This document shows positions 57,119 through 64,000 of a stretch of 64,000 nt of DNA, in pieces (position 1 is the stretch's first letter; every line of letters begins with the position of its first letter). This DNA is from Pseudoflavonifractor sp. MSJ-37 (lineage in GTDB: Bacteria > Bacillota > Clostridia > Oscillospirales > Oscillospiraceae), in the NCBI RefSeq assembly GCF_018917965.1, contig NZ_JAHLPP010000003.1, positions 124,001-188,000 of the forward strand, read 5' to 3'. The position numbers were made by a program, and so were the translations under genes. The notes under the pieces are model-generated. The model ran no database searches, was not told the origin of the DNA, and saw only the letters and a list, made by a program, of their open reading frames with translations.

Positions 57119-58996
57119 TTATTCGATGTGGACCGCACCCACCGGACAGCCGGAGAGGCAGGTGCCACACTTGATGCATTTATTGACGAGGATAGCGTGG
57201 GGCTTCTTGACGGAGCCGGTGATCGCGTCCACCGGGCAGTTCCGGGCACACTTGGTACAGCCGATGCACTTCTCCTGGTCGATCTTATAGAGCTTCAGGG
57301 CCTCACACACATGGGCGGCGCACTTCTTGATGGTGATGTGCTCCTTGTACTCCTCACGGAAGCGCTTCAGAGTGCTGATGACGGGCAGGGGCGCGCTCTT
57401 GCCCAGACCGCAGAGAGAGTTCTTCTGGACGAACTTGGCGATCTCCTCCAGCTTGTCCAGATCCTCCATGGTGCCCTTGCCGGCCACGATGCGCTCCAGG
57501 ATCTCCAGCATCCGCTTGGTGCCGATCCGGCAGGGGGAACACTTGCCGCAGCTCTCCCGCTGGGTGAAGCTCATGAAGAAGCGGGCCACCTCGACCATGC
57601 AGGTGTGCTCGTCCATGACCACCAGTCCGCCGGAGCCCACGATGGCGTCGTACTTCTTCACGGAGTCGAAGTCCAGGCCCACGTCCAGATGCTCCTTGGT
57701 CAGACAGCCGCCGGAGGGGCCGCCGATCTGGACGGCCTTGAAGTTGCCGCCGCCCTTGATGCCGCCGCCGATGTCATAGACGATCTCCCGCAGGGTGGTG
57801 CCCATGGGGACCTCGATGAGGCCAGTGTTGGCGATGGAGCCGGTGACAGAGAAGGTCTTGGTGCCGGGGCTGTTCTCGGTGCCGATGGTGTGGAACCAGT
57901 CGGAGCCCTTGAGCACGATGTCGGGCACGTTGGCATAGGTCTCCACGTTGTTCAGCACGGTGGGACGCTCCCACAGGCCCTGATCCACGGTGCGGGGGGG
58001 CTTGGTGCGGGGCATTCCGCGGTTGCCTTCGATGGAGGCGGTCAGGGCGCTGCCCTCGCCGCAGACGAAGGCGCCGGCGCCCCGGTTCACATGGAGGTGG
58101 AAGGATACGCCGCTGCCTAGGATGTCGTCGCCCAGCAGTCCGGCCTCTTCCGCCTGAGCGATGGCATAGTGGAGGCGGGCCACGGAGTTGGGGTACTCAG
58201 CGCGGACGTAGATGTAGCCCTCGGTGGCGCCCACAGCGTAGCCGGCCAGGGTCATGCCCTCGATGAGCTTGTAGGGATCGCCCTCCATGACGGAGCCGTC
58301 CATGAACGCGCCGGGGTCGCCCTCGTCGCCGTTGCAGACCACGTACTTCACATCGGCGTCCTTATGGGCGGCCACCTGCTTCCACTTGGTGCCGGCCTTG
58401 AAGCCGCCGCCGCCTCGGCCCCGGAGGCCGGAGCGGTCGATCTCGTCCACCACCTGGTCGGGATCCATCTGGAAGAGGGCCTTGCTCAGGGCCTCGTAGC
58501 CGCCCACGGCGATGTACTCGTCCAGAGACACGGCATCGATGTTGCCGCAGTGCTCCAGCACGATCCGGGTCTGCTTGGCCAGGAAGGGGATATCCTCCGG
58601 CTTGGGGCAGAGCTGATCCTTCTGGTCCCGGTAGAACAGACGCTCCACAGGCTTGCCCTGGAGGACGGACTGCTCCACGATCTCGGCACAGTCCTCGGGC
58701 TTGACCTTCACATACTGATAGTGCCAGGGCTCGATCCGCACCAGGGGACCCAGCTCGCACAGGCCCTGACAGCCGGTCTGGGCCACACCGATGTGGGGGA
58801 CATGGCCGGAGCACTCCACCGTCACGTTGGGCAGTTCCTTACAGAGCTCCCGCATGGTGTCGGCGATGACCTGAGAGCCGGAGGCGATACAGCCGGTGCC
58901 GGCGCAGACCAGGATCCGGCACTCATAGGACTCCAGGGCCTTCCGCGCGTCGGCACGGCGCAGGTCCAGCGCCGCGTTGTCACAGATCTTGATCAT
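57119..58996 (-). CDS. NuoF-like NADH-binding flavoprotein subunit (HydB/HylB type)
   Basis: This 625-residue subunit passes electrons between NAD(H) and the dehydrogenase through FMN and iron-sulfur centres. An N-terminal thioredoxin-like 2Fe-2S part (ILVCAGTGCIASGSQVIADT, GCQGLCELGP) is followed by the FMN/NADH core (SGLRGRGGGGFKAGTKWKQV, YVVCNGDEGDPGAFMDG, RGAGAFVCGEGSALTASIEG) and the ESCGKCSPCRIGTKRMLEIL cluster. Two ferredoxin clusters end it (CIGCTKCARNCPVDAI, CIKCGTCLSGCPVGAV). The NuoE-like gene overlaps its start by four bases. With extra clusters, flavin-based electron bifurcation is possible. Confidence 0.94.
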   Translation of the reverse strand: MIKICDNAALDLRRADARKALESYECRILVCAGTGCIASGSQVIADTMRELCKELPNVTVECSGHVPHIGVAQTGCQGLCELGPLVRIEPWHYQYVKVKPEDCAEIVEQSVLQGKPVERLFYRDQKDQLCPKPEDIPFLAKQTRIVLEHCGNIDAVSLDEYIAVGGYEALSKALFQMDPDQVVDEIDRSGLRGRGGGGFKAGTKWKQVAAHKDADVKYVVCNGDEGDPGAFMDGSVMEGDPYKLIEGMTLAGYAVGATEGYIYVRAEYPNSVARLHYAIAQAEEAGLLGDDILGSGVSFHLHVNRGAGAFVCGEGSALTASIEGNRGMPRTKPPRTVDQGLWERPTVLNNVETYANVPDIVLKGSDWFHTIGTENSPGTKTFSVTGSIANTGLIEVPMGTTLREIVYDIGGGIKGGGNFKAVQIGGPSGGCLTKEHLDVGLDFDSVKKYDAIVGSGGLVVMDEHTCMVEVARFFMSFTQRESCGKCSPCRIGTKRMLEILERIVAGKGTMEDLDKLEEIAKFVQKNSLCGLGKSAPLPVISTLKRFREEYKEHITIKKCAAHVCEALKLYKIDQEKCIGCTKCARNCPVDAITGSVKKPHAILVNKCIKCGTCLSGCPVGAVHIE

Positions 58997-59472
58997 GCTT
59001 CGTCACCTCTCAGATCCTGGATCAGACCGATGGCCTTCTCCGGCGTCATCTTGGGATGGACCTCGTCGTTGACGGTGAGGGTGGGGGCCAGGCCGCAGGC
59101 GCCCAGGCAGGACACGGTCTCCACGGTGAAGAGCATATCGTCACTGGTGTGCTTGCTGCCGTCCAGACCGAGCTCCTTCTGGATCGCGGCCAAGATCGGG
59201 GCGGAGTGCCGCACATGGCAGGCCGTACCGTCGCAGACCTTGATGACGTATTTCCCCTTGGGCTCAAAGGAGAAATTCTTATAGAAGGTGGCGATGCTGT
59301 AAGCTTTGGACTCTTTGACACCGAGCTGGTCGGCCACATAGGTCAGCAGCTCCCGGGGGATGTATCGATATTCCTCCTGGATGTCTTCGAGGACCGGGAT
59401 GATCGAACTGGACTTTTTGCCGTATCGGGCGATGAAGCCGTCGGCCGCGGCAAAGTAAGACGGATCTAACAT
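58993..59472 (-). CDS. NuoE-like 2Fe-2S subunit (HydC/HylC type)
   Basis: This 159-residue thioredoxin-fold protein opens the formate dehydrogenase operon, starting after AAGGAGGAGCGCC. It shows IIPVLEDIQEEYRYIPREL, KESKAYSIATFYKNFSFEPK and the 2Fe-2S ligands in IKVCDGTACHVRHSA and VSCLGACGLAPTLTVND (C-x4-C and C-x3-C). It assembles with the NuoF-like subunit. No terminator lies between the three genes. Confidence 0.94.
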   Translation of the reverse strand: MLDPSYFAAADGFIARYGKKSSSIIPVLEDIQEEYRYIPRELLTYVADQLGVKESKAYSIATFYKNFSFEPKGKYVIKVCDGTACHVRHSAPILAAIQKELGLDGSKHTSDDMLFTVETVSCLGACGLAPTLTVNDEVHPKMTPEKAIGLIQDLRGDEA

Positions 59473-59623
59473 AGGCGCTCCTCCTTGATCAGATTCAGCG
59501 GCGCCGATGGGGGAGAGCGGACGCCGGAACTCATATAGTTACTCTACAACATTTTCGATGAGATCGCAACCAAAAATTGACCCGCATAGTTCAAAATGAG
59601 CGATTCCAAAAAACTACACGGTA

Positions 59624-59661
59624 TAAAAAGACGGATGCCGCGGTCTCTGTGGCATCCGTCT
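59624..59661 (-). terminator. Terminator of the PEP carboxykinase gene
   Basis: On the minus strand GACGGATGCC pairs with GGCATCCGTC, followed by five T residues. The region 59473-59623 holds the upstream region of the formate dehydrogenase operon, with no gene. Confidence 0.9.
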
Positions 59662-59715
59662 CATAGGATCTGATGGATATCAGTGGATATGGATCTGTTT
59701 TTTGCGGGAAGAGGA

Positions 59716-61488
59716 TCAGGCCTTCAGTCGGGCCTCCAGATCGTCCAGCTCCTGAGCCAGGACCTTGGGGAGCTTGTCGCCGAACTTGCCATAGAACTCC
59801 CGGATGGCGGAGACATCCTCCAGCCACAGGTCTTTGTCTACGGACAACAGGCCCTTCAGAGTGTCAGCGCTGACGCCGGACTCATCCAGATCGATGTCCT
59901 CGGGCTTGGGCTCATAGCCCAGAGCGGTCTCGTCGGCGCCCACCTCGTCGAAGCAGCGCTTCATGATCCACTCCAGCACACGCAGGTTGTCGCCGAAGCC
60001 AGGCCAGATGAAGTGGCCCTCGTCATCGGTGCGGAACCAGTTGACGTTGAAGATCTTGGGAGCCTTTTCGCCCACCTTCTCGCCCATGCTCAGCCAGTGC
60101 TGCCAATAGTCGGCCATGTGATAGCCGCAGAAGGGGAGCATGGCCATGGGGTCGCGGCGGACCACGCCCACCGCGCCAGCGGCGGCGGCAGTGGTCTCAG
60201 AGGCCATGATGGAGCCGACGAACACGCCATGGGCCCAGTCGCGGGACTGATAGACCAGAGGCGCGGTCTTGGCCCGGCGGCCGCCGAACACGATGGCGGA
60301 CAGGGGCACGCCGTTGGGATCGTCGAACTTGGGGGAGATGCAGGGGCAGTTCTTGGCGGGAGCGGTGAAGCGGCTGTTGGGATGAGCGCCCTTCTCCGTG
60401 GAGGTCTTGCCGTTCCAGGGGTTGCCCTTCCAGTCGATAGCATGCTCAGGGGGATCTTTGTCCAGACCCTCCCACCACACGGTGTTCTTGTCCAGGTCGT
60501 GGGCCACGTTGGTGAAGATAGTGCCCTTTTTGGTGGAGTGGAGGGCGTTGGGGTTGGACTTCTCATTGGTGCCGGGGGCCACGCCAAAGAAGCCATTCTC
60601 CGGGTTCATGGCCCACAGACGGCCGTCGGCGCCGGGACGGATCCAGGCGATGTCGTCGCCCACGCACCAGACCTTCCAGCCGGCCTTGCGGTAGTGCTCC
60701 GGGGGGATGAGCATGGCCAGGTTGGTCTTGCCGCAGGCGGAGGGGAAGGCGGCGGCCAGATACCGGACCTCGCCGGCGGGGTTTTGGAGGCCCAGGATGA
60801 GCATATGCTCGGCCATCCAGCCCTGGTCGCGGCCCAGGCAGGAGGCGATGCGGAGGGCGAAGCACTTCTTGCCCAGCAGGACGTTGCCGCCATAGGCGGA
60901 GTTCACGGACATGATGGTGTCATCCTGGGGGAAGTGGACGATGTAGCGGTTCTCGGGGTCCAGATCGGCGGTGGCATGGAGGCCCTTCACATAGTCGGGA
61001 GAGTCGCCCAGTGCCTCCAGGACCTTGGTGCCCACACGGGTCATGATGGCCATGTTCAGGACCACATAGATGGAGTCGGTGAGCTCGATGCCGTACTTGG
61101 CGAAGGGGGAGCCGACCACGCCCATAGAGTAGGGGATGACATACATGGTGCGGCCCTTCATGGAGCCGGCATAGAGCTTCTTCAGCTTGGCGTACATCTC
61201 GGCGGGGTCCATCCAGTGGTTGGTGGGACCAGCATCCTCTTCCTTGGGACAGCAGATGAAGGTGCGGTCTTCCACACGGGCCACGTCGTTCACGGCGGTG
61301 CGGTGGAGATAGCAGCCGGGGAGGAGCTCTTCGTTCAGCTTCTCCAGCTCGCCGGAGGCGCAGGCCTGAGCCCGGAGCTCCTCCAGCTGGGCCTCGCCGC
61401 CGTCGATCCAGACGATCTGGTCGGGCTGAGTCAGAGCGGACATCTCATCGATCCAGTCCAGGACCGCACGGTTCGTGGTAAGTGCCAT
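59716..61488 (-). CDS. pckG: Phosphoenolpyruvate carboxykinase (GTP)
   Basis: The enzyme interconverts oxaloacetate and PEP with GTP/GDP, central to gluconeogenesis or PEP carboxylation in anaerobes. I start at ATG 61488, well spaced from AGGAGG; an ATG nine bases upstream is too close. The 590-residue length matches the GTP-type family. Motifs include RTMYVIPYSMGVVGSPFAKY, the P-loop AAAFPSACGKTNLAMLIPPE with its reactive Cys, DDIAWIRPGADGRLWAMNPE (metal), GFFGVAPGTNEKSN and NWFRTDDEGHFIWPGFGDN. It is monocistronic with a cre-like site upstream. Confidence 0.95.
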   Translation of the reverse strand: MALTTNRAVLDWIDEMSALTQPDQIVWIDGGEAQLEELRAQACASGELEKLNEELLPGCYLHRTAVNDVARVEDRTFICCPKEEDAGPTNHWMDPAEMYAKLKKLYAGSMKGRTMYVIPYSMGVVGSPFAKYGIELTDSIYVVLNMAIMTRVGTKVLEALGDSPDYVKGLHATADLDPENRYIVHFPQDDTIMSVNSAYGGNVLLGKKCFALRIASCLGRDQGWMAEHMLILGLQNPAGEVRYLAAAFPSACGKTNLAMLIPPEHYRKAGWKVWCVGDDIAWIRPGADGRLWAMNPENGFFGVAPGTNEKSNPNALHSTKKGTIFTNVAHDLDKNTVWWEGLDKDPPEHAIDWKGNPWNGKTSTEKGAHPNSRFTAPAKNCPCISPKFDDPNGVPLSAIVFGGRRAKTAPLVYQSRDWAHGVFVGSIMASETTAAAAGAVGVVRRDPMAMLPFCGYHMADYWQHWLSMGEKVGEKAPKIFNVNWFRTDDEGHFIWPGFGDNLRVLEWIMKRCFDEVGADETALGYEPKPEDIDLDESGVSADTLKGLLSVDKDLWLEDVSAIREFYGKFGDKLPKVLAQELDDLEARLKA

Positions 61489-61518
61489 AATATCCATCCT
61501 CCTCTAGGTAGGGCTTTA

Positions 61519-61534
61519 TGCAAAGCGCTTTCAG
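61519..61534 (-). promoter_or_regulatory. Candidate CcpA cre site upstream of PEP carboxykinase
   Basis: On the minus strand CTGAAAGCGCTTTGCA lies about 30 bases before the start codon and closely matches the catabolite-responsive element consensus (TGnAAnCGnwnnCA). Carbon-catabolite control of a gluconeogenic gene is biologically fitting. CcpA itself is not in the window. Confidence 0.65.
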
Positions 61535-61612
61535 ATACTCTACATTCTACTCGATGGTCTACCAAAACACAAGCTTTTTTCATTGCCTTGTTAAAGAAAG
61601 CGCCGGAGCTGG

Positions 61613-62461
61613 TCAGCTCTGGAGCGCCTGGGCCAGAGCGGCGAATTCCGGGATGCCCAGCCGCTCGCCCCGGATGGTCTCCGGGAGTCCCAGCGCCGCC
61701 AGCGCCGCCCGGATCTGATCCTTGGACCAGCCGCCGGCGCCGCTGAGGCTGTTGAGGAGGGTCTTGCGCCGCTGGGCAAAGGAGGCCTTCACCACCCGGA
61801 AGAAGGTCCGGTCGTCCACCAGGTCCTGCGGGGGCGCGGACCGGGGCACCAGCCGCACTACGGCGGAGGTCACCTTGGGGGCGGGGAGGAAGCACTCCGG
61901 AGGCACGTCGAAGAGGAGCTCCGTCTCCGCGTAGTACTGGCAGAAGAGGGAGAAGGCACCATAGTCCGAGGTGCCGGGGGCGGCGCAGATCCGCCGGGCC
62001 ACCTCCCGCTGGATCATCACCGTGACGGCGGAGAAGCATCCGGCCTCCAGGAAGGCGGTGATCACCGGGGTGGTGATGTTGTAGGGCAGGTTGGCGCACA
62101 CCATGGGCGTCAGTCCCGCCAGATGCTCTGCCGCCAGAGCCTTCAGGTCCAGCTTCATCACGTCGCTGGGGACCACCTCGGCGTTGGGGAAGTCCGTCAG
62201 CGTCTCCGACAGGATCGGCAGGAGGGACTTGTCCAGCTCGACGGCCGTGACCTTGTCGGCCCGCTGGGCCAGCTGGACGGTGAGGGGGCCGATGCCGGGG
62301 CCTACCTCCAGCACGCCCACGCCAGGCCCCGCGCCGGAGGCCTCGGCGATCTGCTGAGGCACCCAGCGCTCGATCAGGAAGTTCTGGCCCATGGACTTGG
62401 AGAAGTGGAAGCCGTGCCGGGCCAGCAGGGCCTTGATGTCTTTGATGTCGCAGAGATCCAT
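61613..62461 (-). CDS. rsmA: 16S rRNA dimethyladenosine transferase
   Basis: RsmA (KsgA) dimethylates two adenosines near the 3' end of 16S rRNA. The start ATG 62461 follows GGCGGTAACAG. The 282-residue protein shows FHFSKSMGQNFLIERWVPQQ, the SAM motif VLEVGPGIGPLTVQLAQRAD, VTAVELDKSLLPIL, the catalytic NLPYNITTPVITAF (NLPY) and KASFAQRRKTLLNSL at the C-terminus, all diagnostic. An alpha/beta hydrolase gene lies five bases upstream, on the same strand. Confidence 0.96.
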   Translation of the reverse strand: MDLCDIKDIKALLARHGFHFSKSMGQNFLIERWVPQQIAEASGAGPGVGVLEVGPGIGPLTVQLAQRADKVTAVELDKSLLPILSETLTDFPNAEVVPSDVMKLDLKALAAEHLAGLTPMVCANLPYNITTPVITAFLEAGCFSAVTVMIQREVARRICAAPGTSDYGAFSLFCQYYAETELLFDVPPECFLPAPKVTSAVVRLVPRSAPPQDLVDDRTFFRVVKASFAQRRKTLLNSLSGAGGWSKDQIRAALAALGLPETIRGERLGIPEFAALAQALQS

Positions 62462-62465
62462 TCTG

Positions 62466-63212
62466 TTACCGCCTTTGTCGATTTGAAGATAGTGTCGGGC
62501 CCCGCCGTCCGGGCAGGGCGTGCGCCCGTTCCCAGGCCGCCAGGGCCTGGAGCTGGTCCGGCGTGTGGAACCAGTGCTCCCCCGGCTCATAGACCGTGAG
62601 AGAGCGTCCGGGATGGGCGGCGAAGGCCGCCGCAGTCTCCCGGTGGAGCATCTGGTCCTGCCCACCGATCAGGACTGAGACGGGACAGCCCCAGTCATGG
62701 ACCGGATGGCTCCGGACATAGGTGAGGTAGTCCCAGGACAGGGTCTGGCCGAAGCCAGTGGGGATGGTCCCCTCCGCCCGGAGCCGGTCCTCCGTCACGC
62801 CGGCCCAGCCCATCATGTCCCGGATCAGGCGCTCCATGTCCAGGACGGGGGAGACCAGCAGGGCCCGCTCCGGCCGGTCCAGAGCCAGCAGGGACAGCCA
62901 TGCCCCGATGCTGACGGCCAACAGGGAGAAGCCGCCCCAGCGGTCCCGGAGGAAGGTCCCGGCCTGGGCCAGCTCCGGAGCCGCGGTCCAGGGGAGGAGC
63001 GCTTCGTCCCGATCCTGCCGCTCCCCGTGTCCGGGAAGATCGATGGCCAGCACCTGACCGCCCGCCGGACAGACGATCTGCGCAAAGGGCTCGGCCTCCT
63101 CCTTCCGGCCGCTCTGCCCGTGGACGAACAGCCAGACAGAAGAGGCCTTTGCGCCATAGAGGACGGCGGGAGCGCCGCCGATCGTCAGGGCGCGCGCCGG
63201 GAGCCCGCTCAT
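62466..63212 (-). CDS. Alpha/beta hydrolase
   Basis: The ATG at 63212 overlaps the stop of the flavin reductase gene. The 248-residue protein shows VWLFVHGQSGRKEEAEPFAQ (oxyanion HG), AIDLPGHGER, the nucleophile elbow LLAVSIGAWLSLL (S-I-G in place of GxSxG) and GGQDQMLHRETA (Asp) with GEHWFHTPDQ (His). A Ser-Asp-His triad is plausible. The substrate is unknown. It lies between flavin reductase and rsmA in one probable operon. Confidence 0.85.
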   Translation of the reverse strand: MSGLPARALTIGGAPAVLYGAKASSVWLFVHGQSGRKEEAEPFAQIVCPAGGQVLAIDLPGHGERQDRDEALLPWTAAPELAQAGTFLRDRWGGFSLLAVSIGAWLSLLALDRPERALLVSPVLDMERLIRDMMGWAGVTEDRLRAEGTIPTGFGQTLSWDYLTYVRSHPVHDWGCPVSVLIGGQDQMLHRETAAAFAAHPGRSLTVYEPGEHWFHTPDQLQALAAWERAHALPGRRGPTLSSNRQRR

Positions 63213-63769
63213 TTCAGGGAGAGACCGTCCCGGAAGGCGTGCCCCACCACGCCGCCCAGCACCCGGTAGGTGCTCTGGCACGGGTCGAAGGTGATGGGAC
63301 GCAGCTTGTCGGGGTCGATCTTGCCGTTAGCGTCCAGGATGCGCTCGTCGGCGCTGACATTGACGATCTCGCCGATGAGACAGCCGTTCCCGGCGTCGTA
63401 GCGGACCAGCCGGCACTCCAGAGCCATGGGCAGCTCTTCGATCAGCGGAGCGTCCACGAACTCAGAACGGATGGCGTGGAAGCCGGCCTTGGCGAACTTG
63501 TCCGGCGCGTCAGCACCGGAGACCACGCCCACATAGTCGCAGGCGGCTACATGGTCCGCGTCCGCCATACTGACCGTGAAGGCCTTGCGGGCCAGGATGT
63601 CGGCGGTCGTCTTATGACCGGCGCTGATGCACATGGTGATCTGGGCATTGCCGCTGATGCCGCCCCAAGCGGCGTTCATGGCGTTGGGCGTGCCATCCGC
63701 GCCATAAGCGGCCAGGATAAACACGGGCTGAGGATAGCTCCAGGGCTTGGCACCGAAATTCGTTCTCAT
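63209..63769 (-). CDS. Flavin reductase family protein (flavoredoxin-like)
   Basis: I use the ATG at 63769, after AAGGAAGTCATCTCC. The ~186-residue FMN-binding split-barrel protein shows PVFILAAYGADGTPNAMNAA, WGGISGNAQITMCISAGHKT, FTVSMADADHVAACDYVGVV and LECRLVRYDAGNGCLIGEIV, the pattern of flavoredoxins in anaerobes. It likely uses reduced ferredoxin or NAD(P)H to reduce FMN. Its stop overlaps the hydrolase start. Confidence 0.92.
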   Translation of the reverse strand: MRTNFGAKPWSYPQPVFILAAYGADGTPNAMNAAWGGISGNAQITMCISAGHKTTADILARKAFTVSMADADHVAACDYVGVVSGADAPDKFAKAGFHAIRSEFVDAPLIEELPMALECRLVRYDAGNGCLIGEIVNVSADERILDANGKIDPDKLRPITFDPCQSTYRVLGGVVGHAFRDGLSLK

Positions 63770-63834
63770 GGAGATGACTTCCTTTCTGGTCTGGATAGGG
63801 GTGGTGTGGCCGATGGCTTTTGGGGATGGCTGGC

Positions 63835-64000
63835 TCACGGATGGGCCAGCCAGTCCAGGGCGCACCAGGTGTGGAGGGCCGCGCCCAGCGGAAGGACGTC
63901 CTCGTTGAACACCACCCGCTCGTTGTGCATGGGCTTGCCGTAGCGGGGATCCTCCTGGGCGGTCCCGGCTCCCAGCAGGAGATAGGCACAGGGCAGTTCA
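63835..64000 (-). CDS. M20 family peptidase/amidohydrolase, C-terminal part (cut by the window edge)
   Basis: The last ~54 codons of a minus-strand gene read ELPCAYLLLGAGTAQEDPRY, GKPMHNERVVFNEDVLPLGA and ALHTWCALDWLAHP, then TGA. The GKPMHN(E)...FNEDVLPLGA pattern with a conserved His is the metal-binding end of M20D amidohydrolases (hippurate hydrolase/IAA-amino acid hydrolase type). The start lies beyond the window. It is probably upstream in the same operon as the flavin reductase. Confidence 0.82.
   Translation of the reverse strand, partial: ELPCAYLLLGAGTAQEDPRYGKPMHNERVVFNEDVLPLGAALHTWCALDWLAHP

Noticed and set aside
54351-58120. Long plus-strand frames (up to 554 codons) opposite the formate dehydrogenase genes
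   Set aside because: They arise from high GC in the third codon position of the true minus-strand genes. Their translations are rich in Gly, His and Val without domains, and the minus-strand genes carry clear iron-sulfur and flavin motifs.
59683-61746. Plus-strand frame of 687 codons opposite PEP carboxykinase
   Set aside because: It is an antisense shadow of a gene with all GTP-PEPCK motifs, and it runs past the carboxykinase start into the promoter.

Overview
The window looks like a chromosomal segment of a GC-rich, anaerobic, Gram-positive gut-type clostridium. Oscillospiraceae-like (Oscillibacter, Flavonifractor or Lawsonibacter relatives) is my inference. The grounds are the GC-rich native genes, an S-layer-homology surface protein, a TPP riboswitch over thiamine salvage genes, GTP-type PEP carboxykinase, a NAD-linked selenocysteine formate dehydrogenase, lipoprotein solute-binding and c-di-GMP proteins, and several layers of mobile DNA with lower GC.

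Region 1 (1-21.4 kb) is the right part of a contractile-tailed (myovirus-type) prophage. It runs in order through head morphogenesis, scaffold, capsid, connectors, sheath, tube, chaperone, tape measure, LysM/hub/baseplate, tail fibre and lysis genes. The tail-fibre end carries a complete diversity-generating retroelement (DGR). The fibre gene ends in a C-type-lectin-like variable region (VR), followed by a GAAA-loop hairpin, a ribbon-helix-helix protein, an Avd-like accessory protein, an adenine-rich template repeat (TR) and a reverse transcriptase. TR and VR are 124 bp each and differ at 15 positions, all of which are adenines in TR. The tail-chaperone gene also carries a canonical A AAA AAC programmed -1 frameshift, and the endolysin is broken by a frame change before its SH3 domain.

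Region 2 (21.4-33.6 kb) is GC-rich host DNA. It holds a solute-binding lipoprotein beside a GGDEF-EAL sensor, a radical SAM protein abutting an IS3/IS150 remnant, a TPP-riboswitch-controlled thiW-thiM-thiE-thiamine-binding protein operon, and a MerR gene divergent from an aldo/keto reductase-flavodoxin-aldo/keto reductase operon.

Region 3 (33.58-36.97 kb) is a TIR-bounded element. It carries a frameshifted IS4-type transposase, a noncoding repeat block, a Vat/CatB-type xenobiotic acetyltransferase and a LysM fragment. It sits with an 8-bp target duplication inside the stem of the intrinsic terminator between merR and a Nudix gene.

Region 4 (37.7-52.5 kb) is a mosaic of mixed GC. It holds a PBECR4-like gene, PepSY lipoproteins, a lone tyrosine recombinase with palindromic repeats, a large LRR/InlB/SLH surface protein next to a PAS-GAF-GGDEF-EAL protein, a decayed Tn4451-like element (two sigma-like proteins, TnpW-like protein, truncated serine recombinase) and a DUF4300 lipoprotein. 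It ends at a tRNA-Arg(ACG).

Region 5 (52.7-64 kb) is host core metabolism: a cell-wall amidase with an 18-bp perfect inverted repeat over its start, fdhD, the selenoprotein formate dehydrogenase with NuoF- and NuoE-like partners, PEP carboxykinase behind a cre-like site, rsmA, an alpha/beta hydrolase, a flavin reductase and a truncated M20 peptidase.
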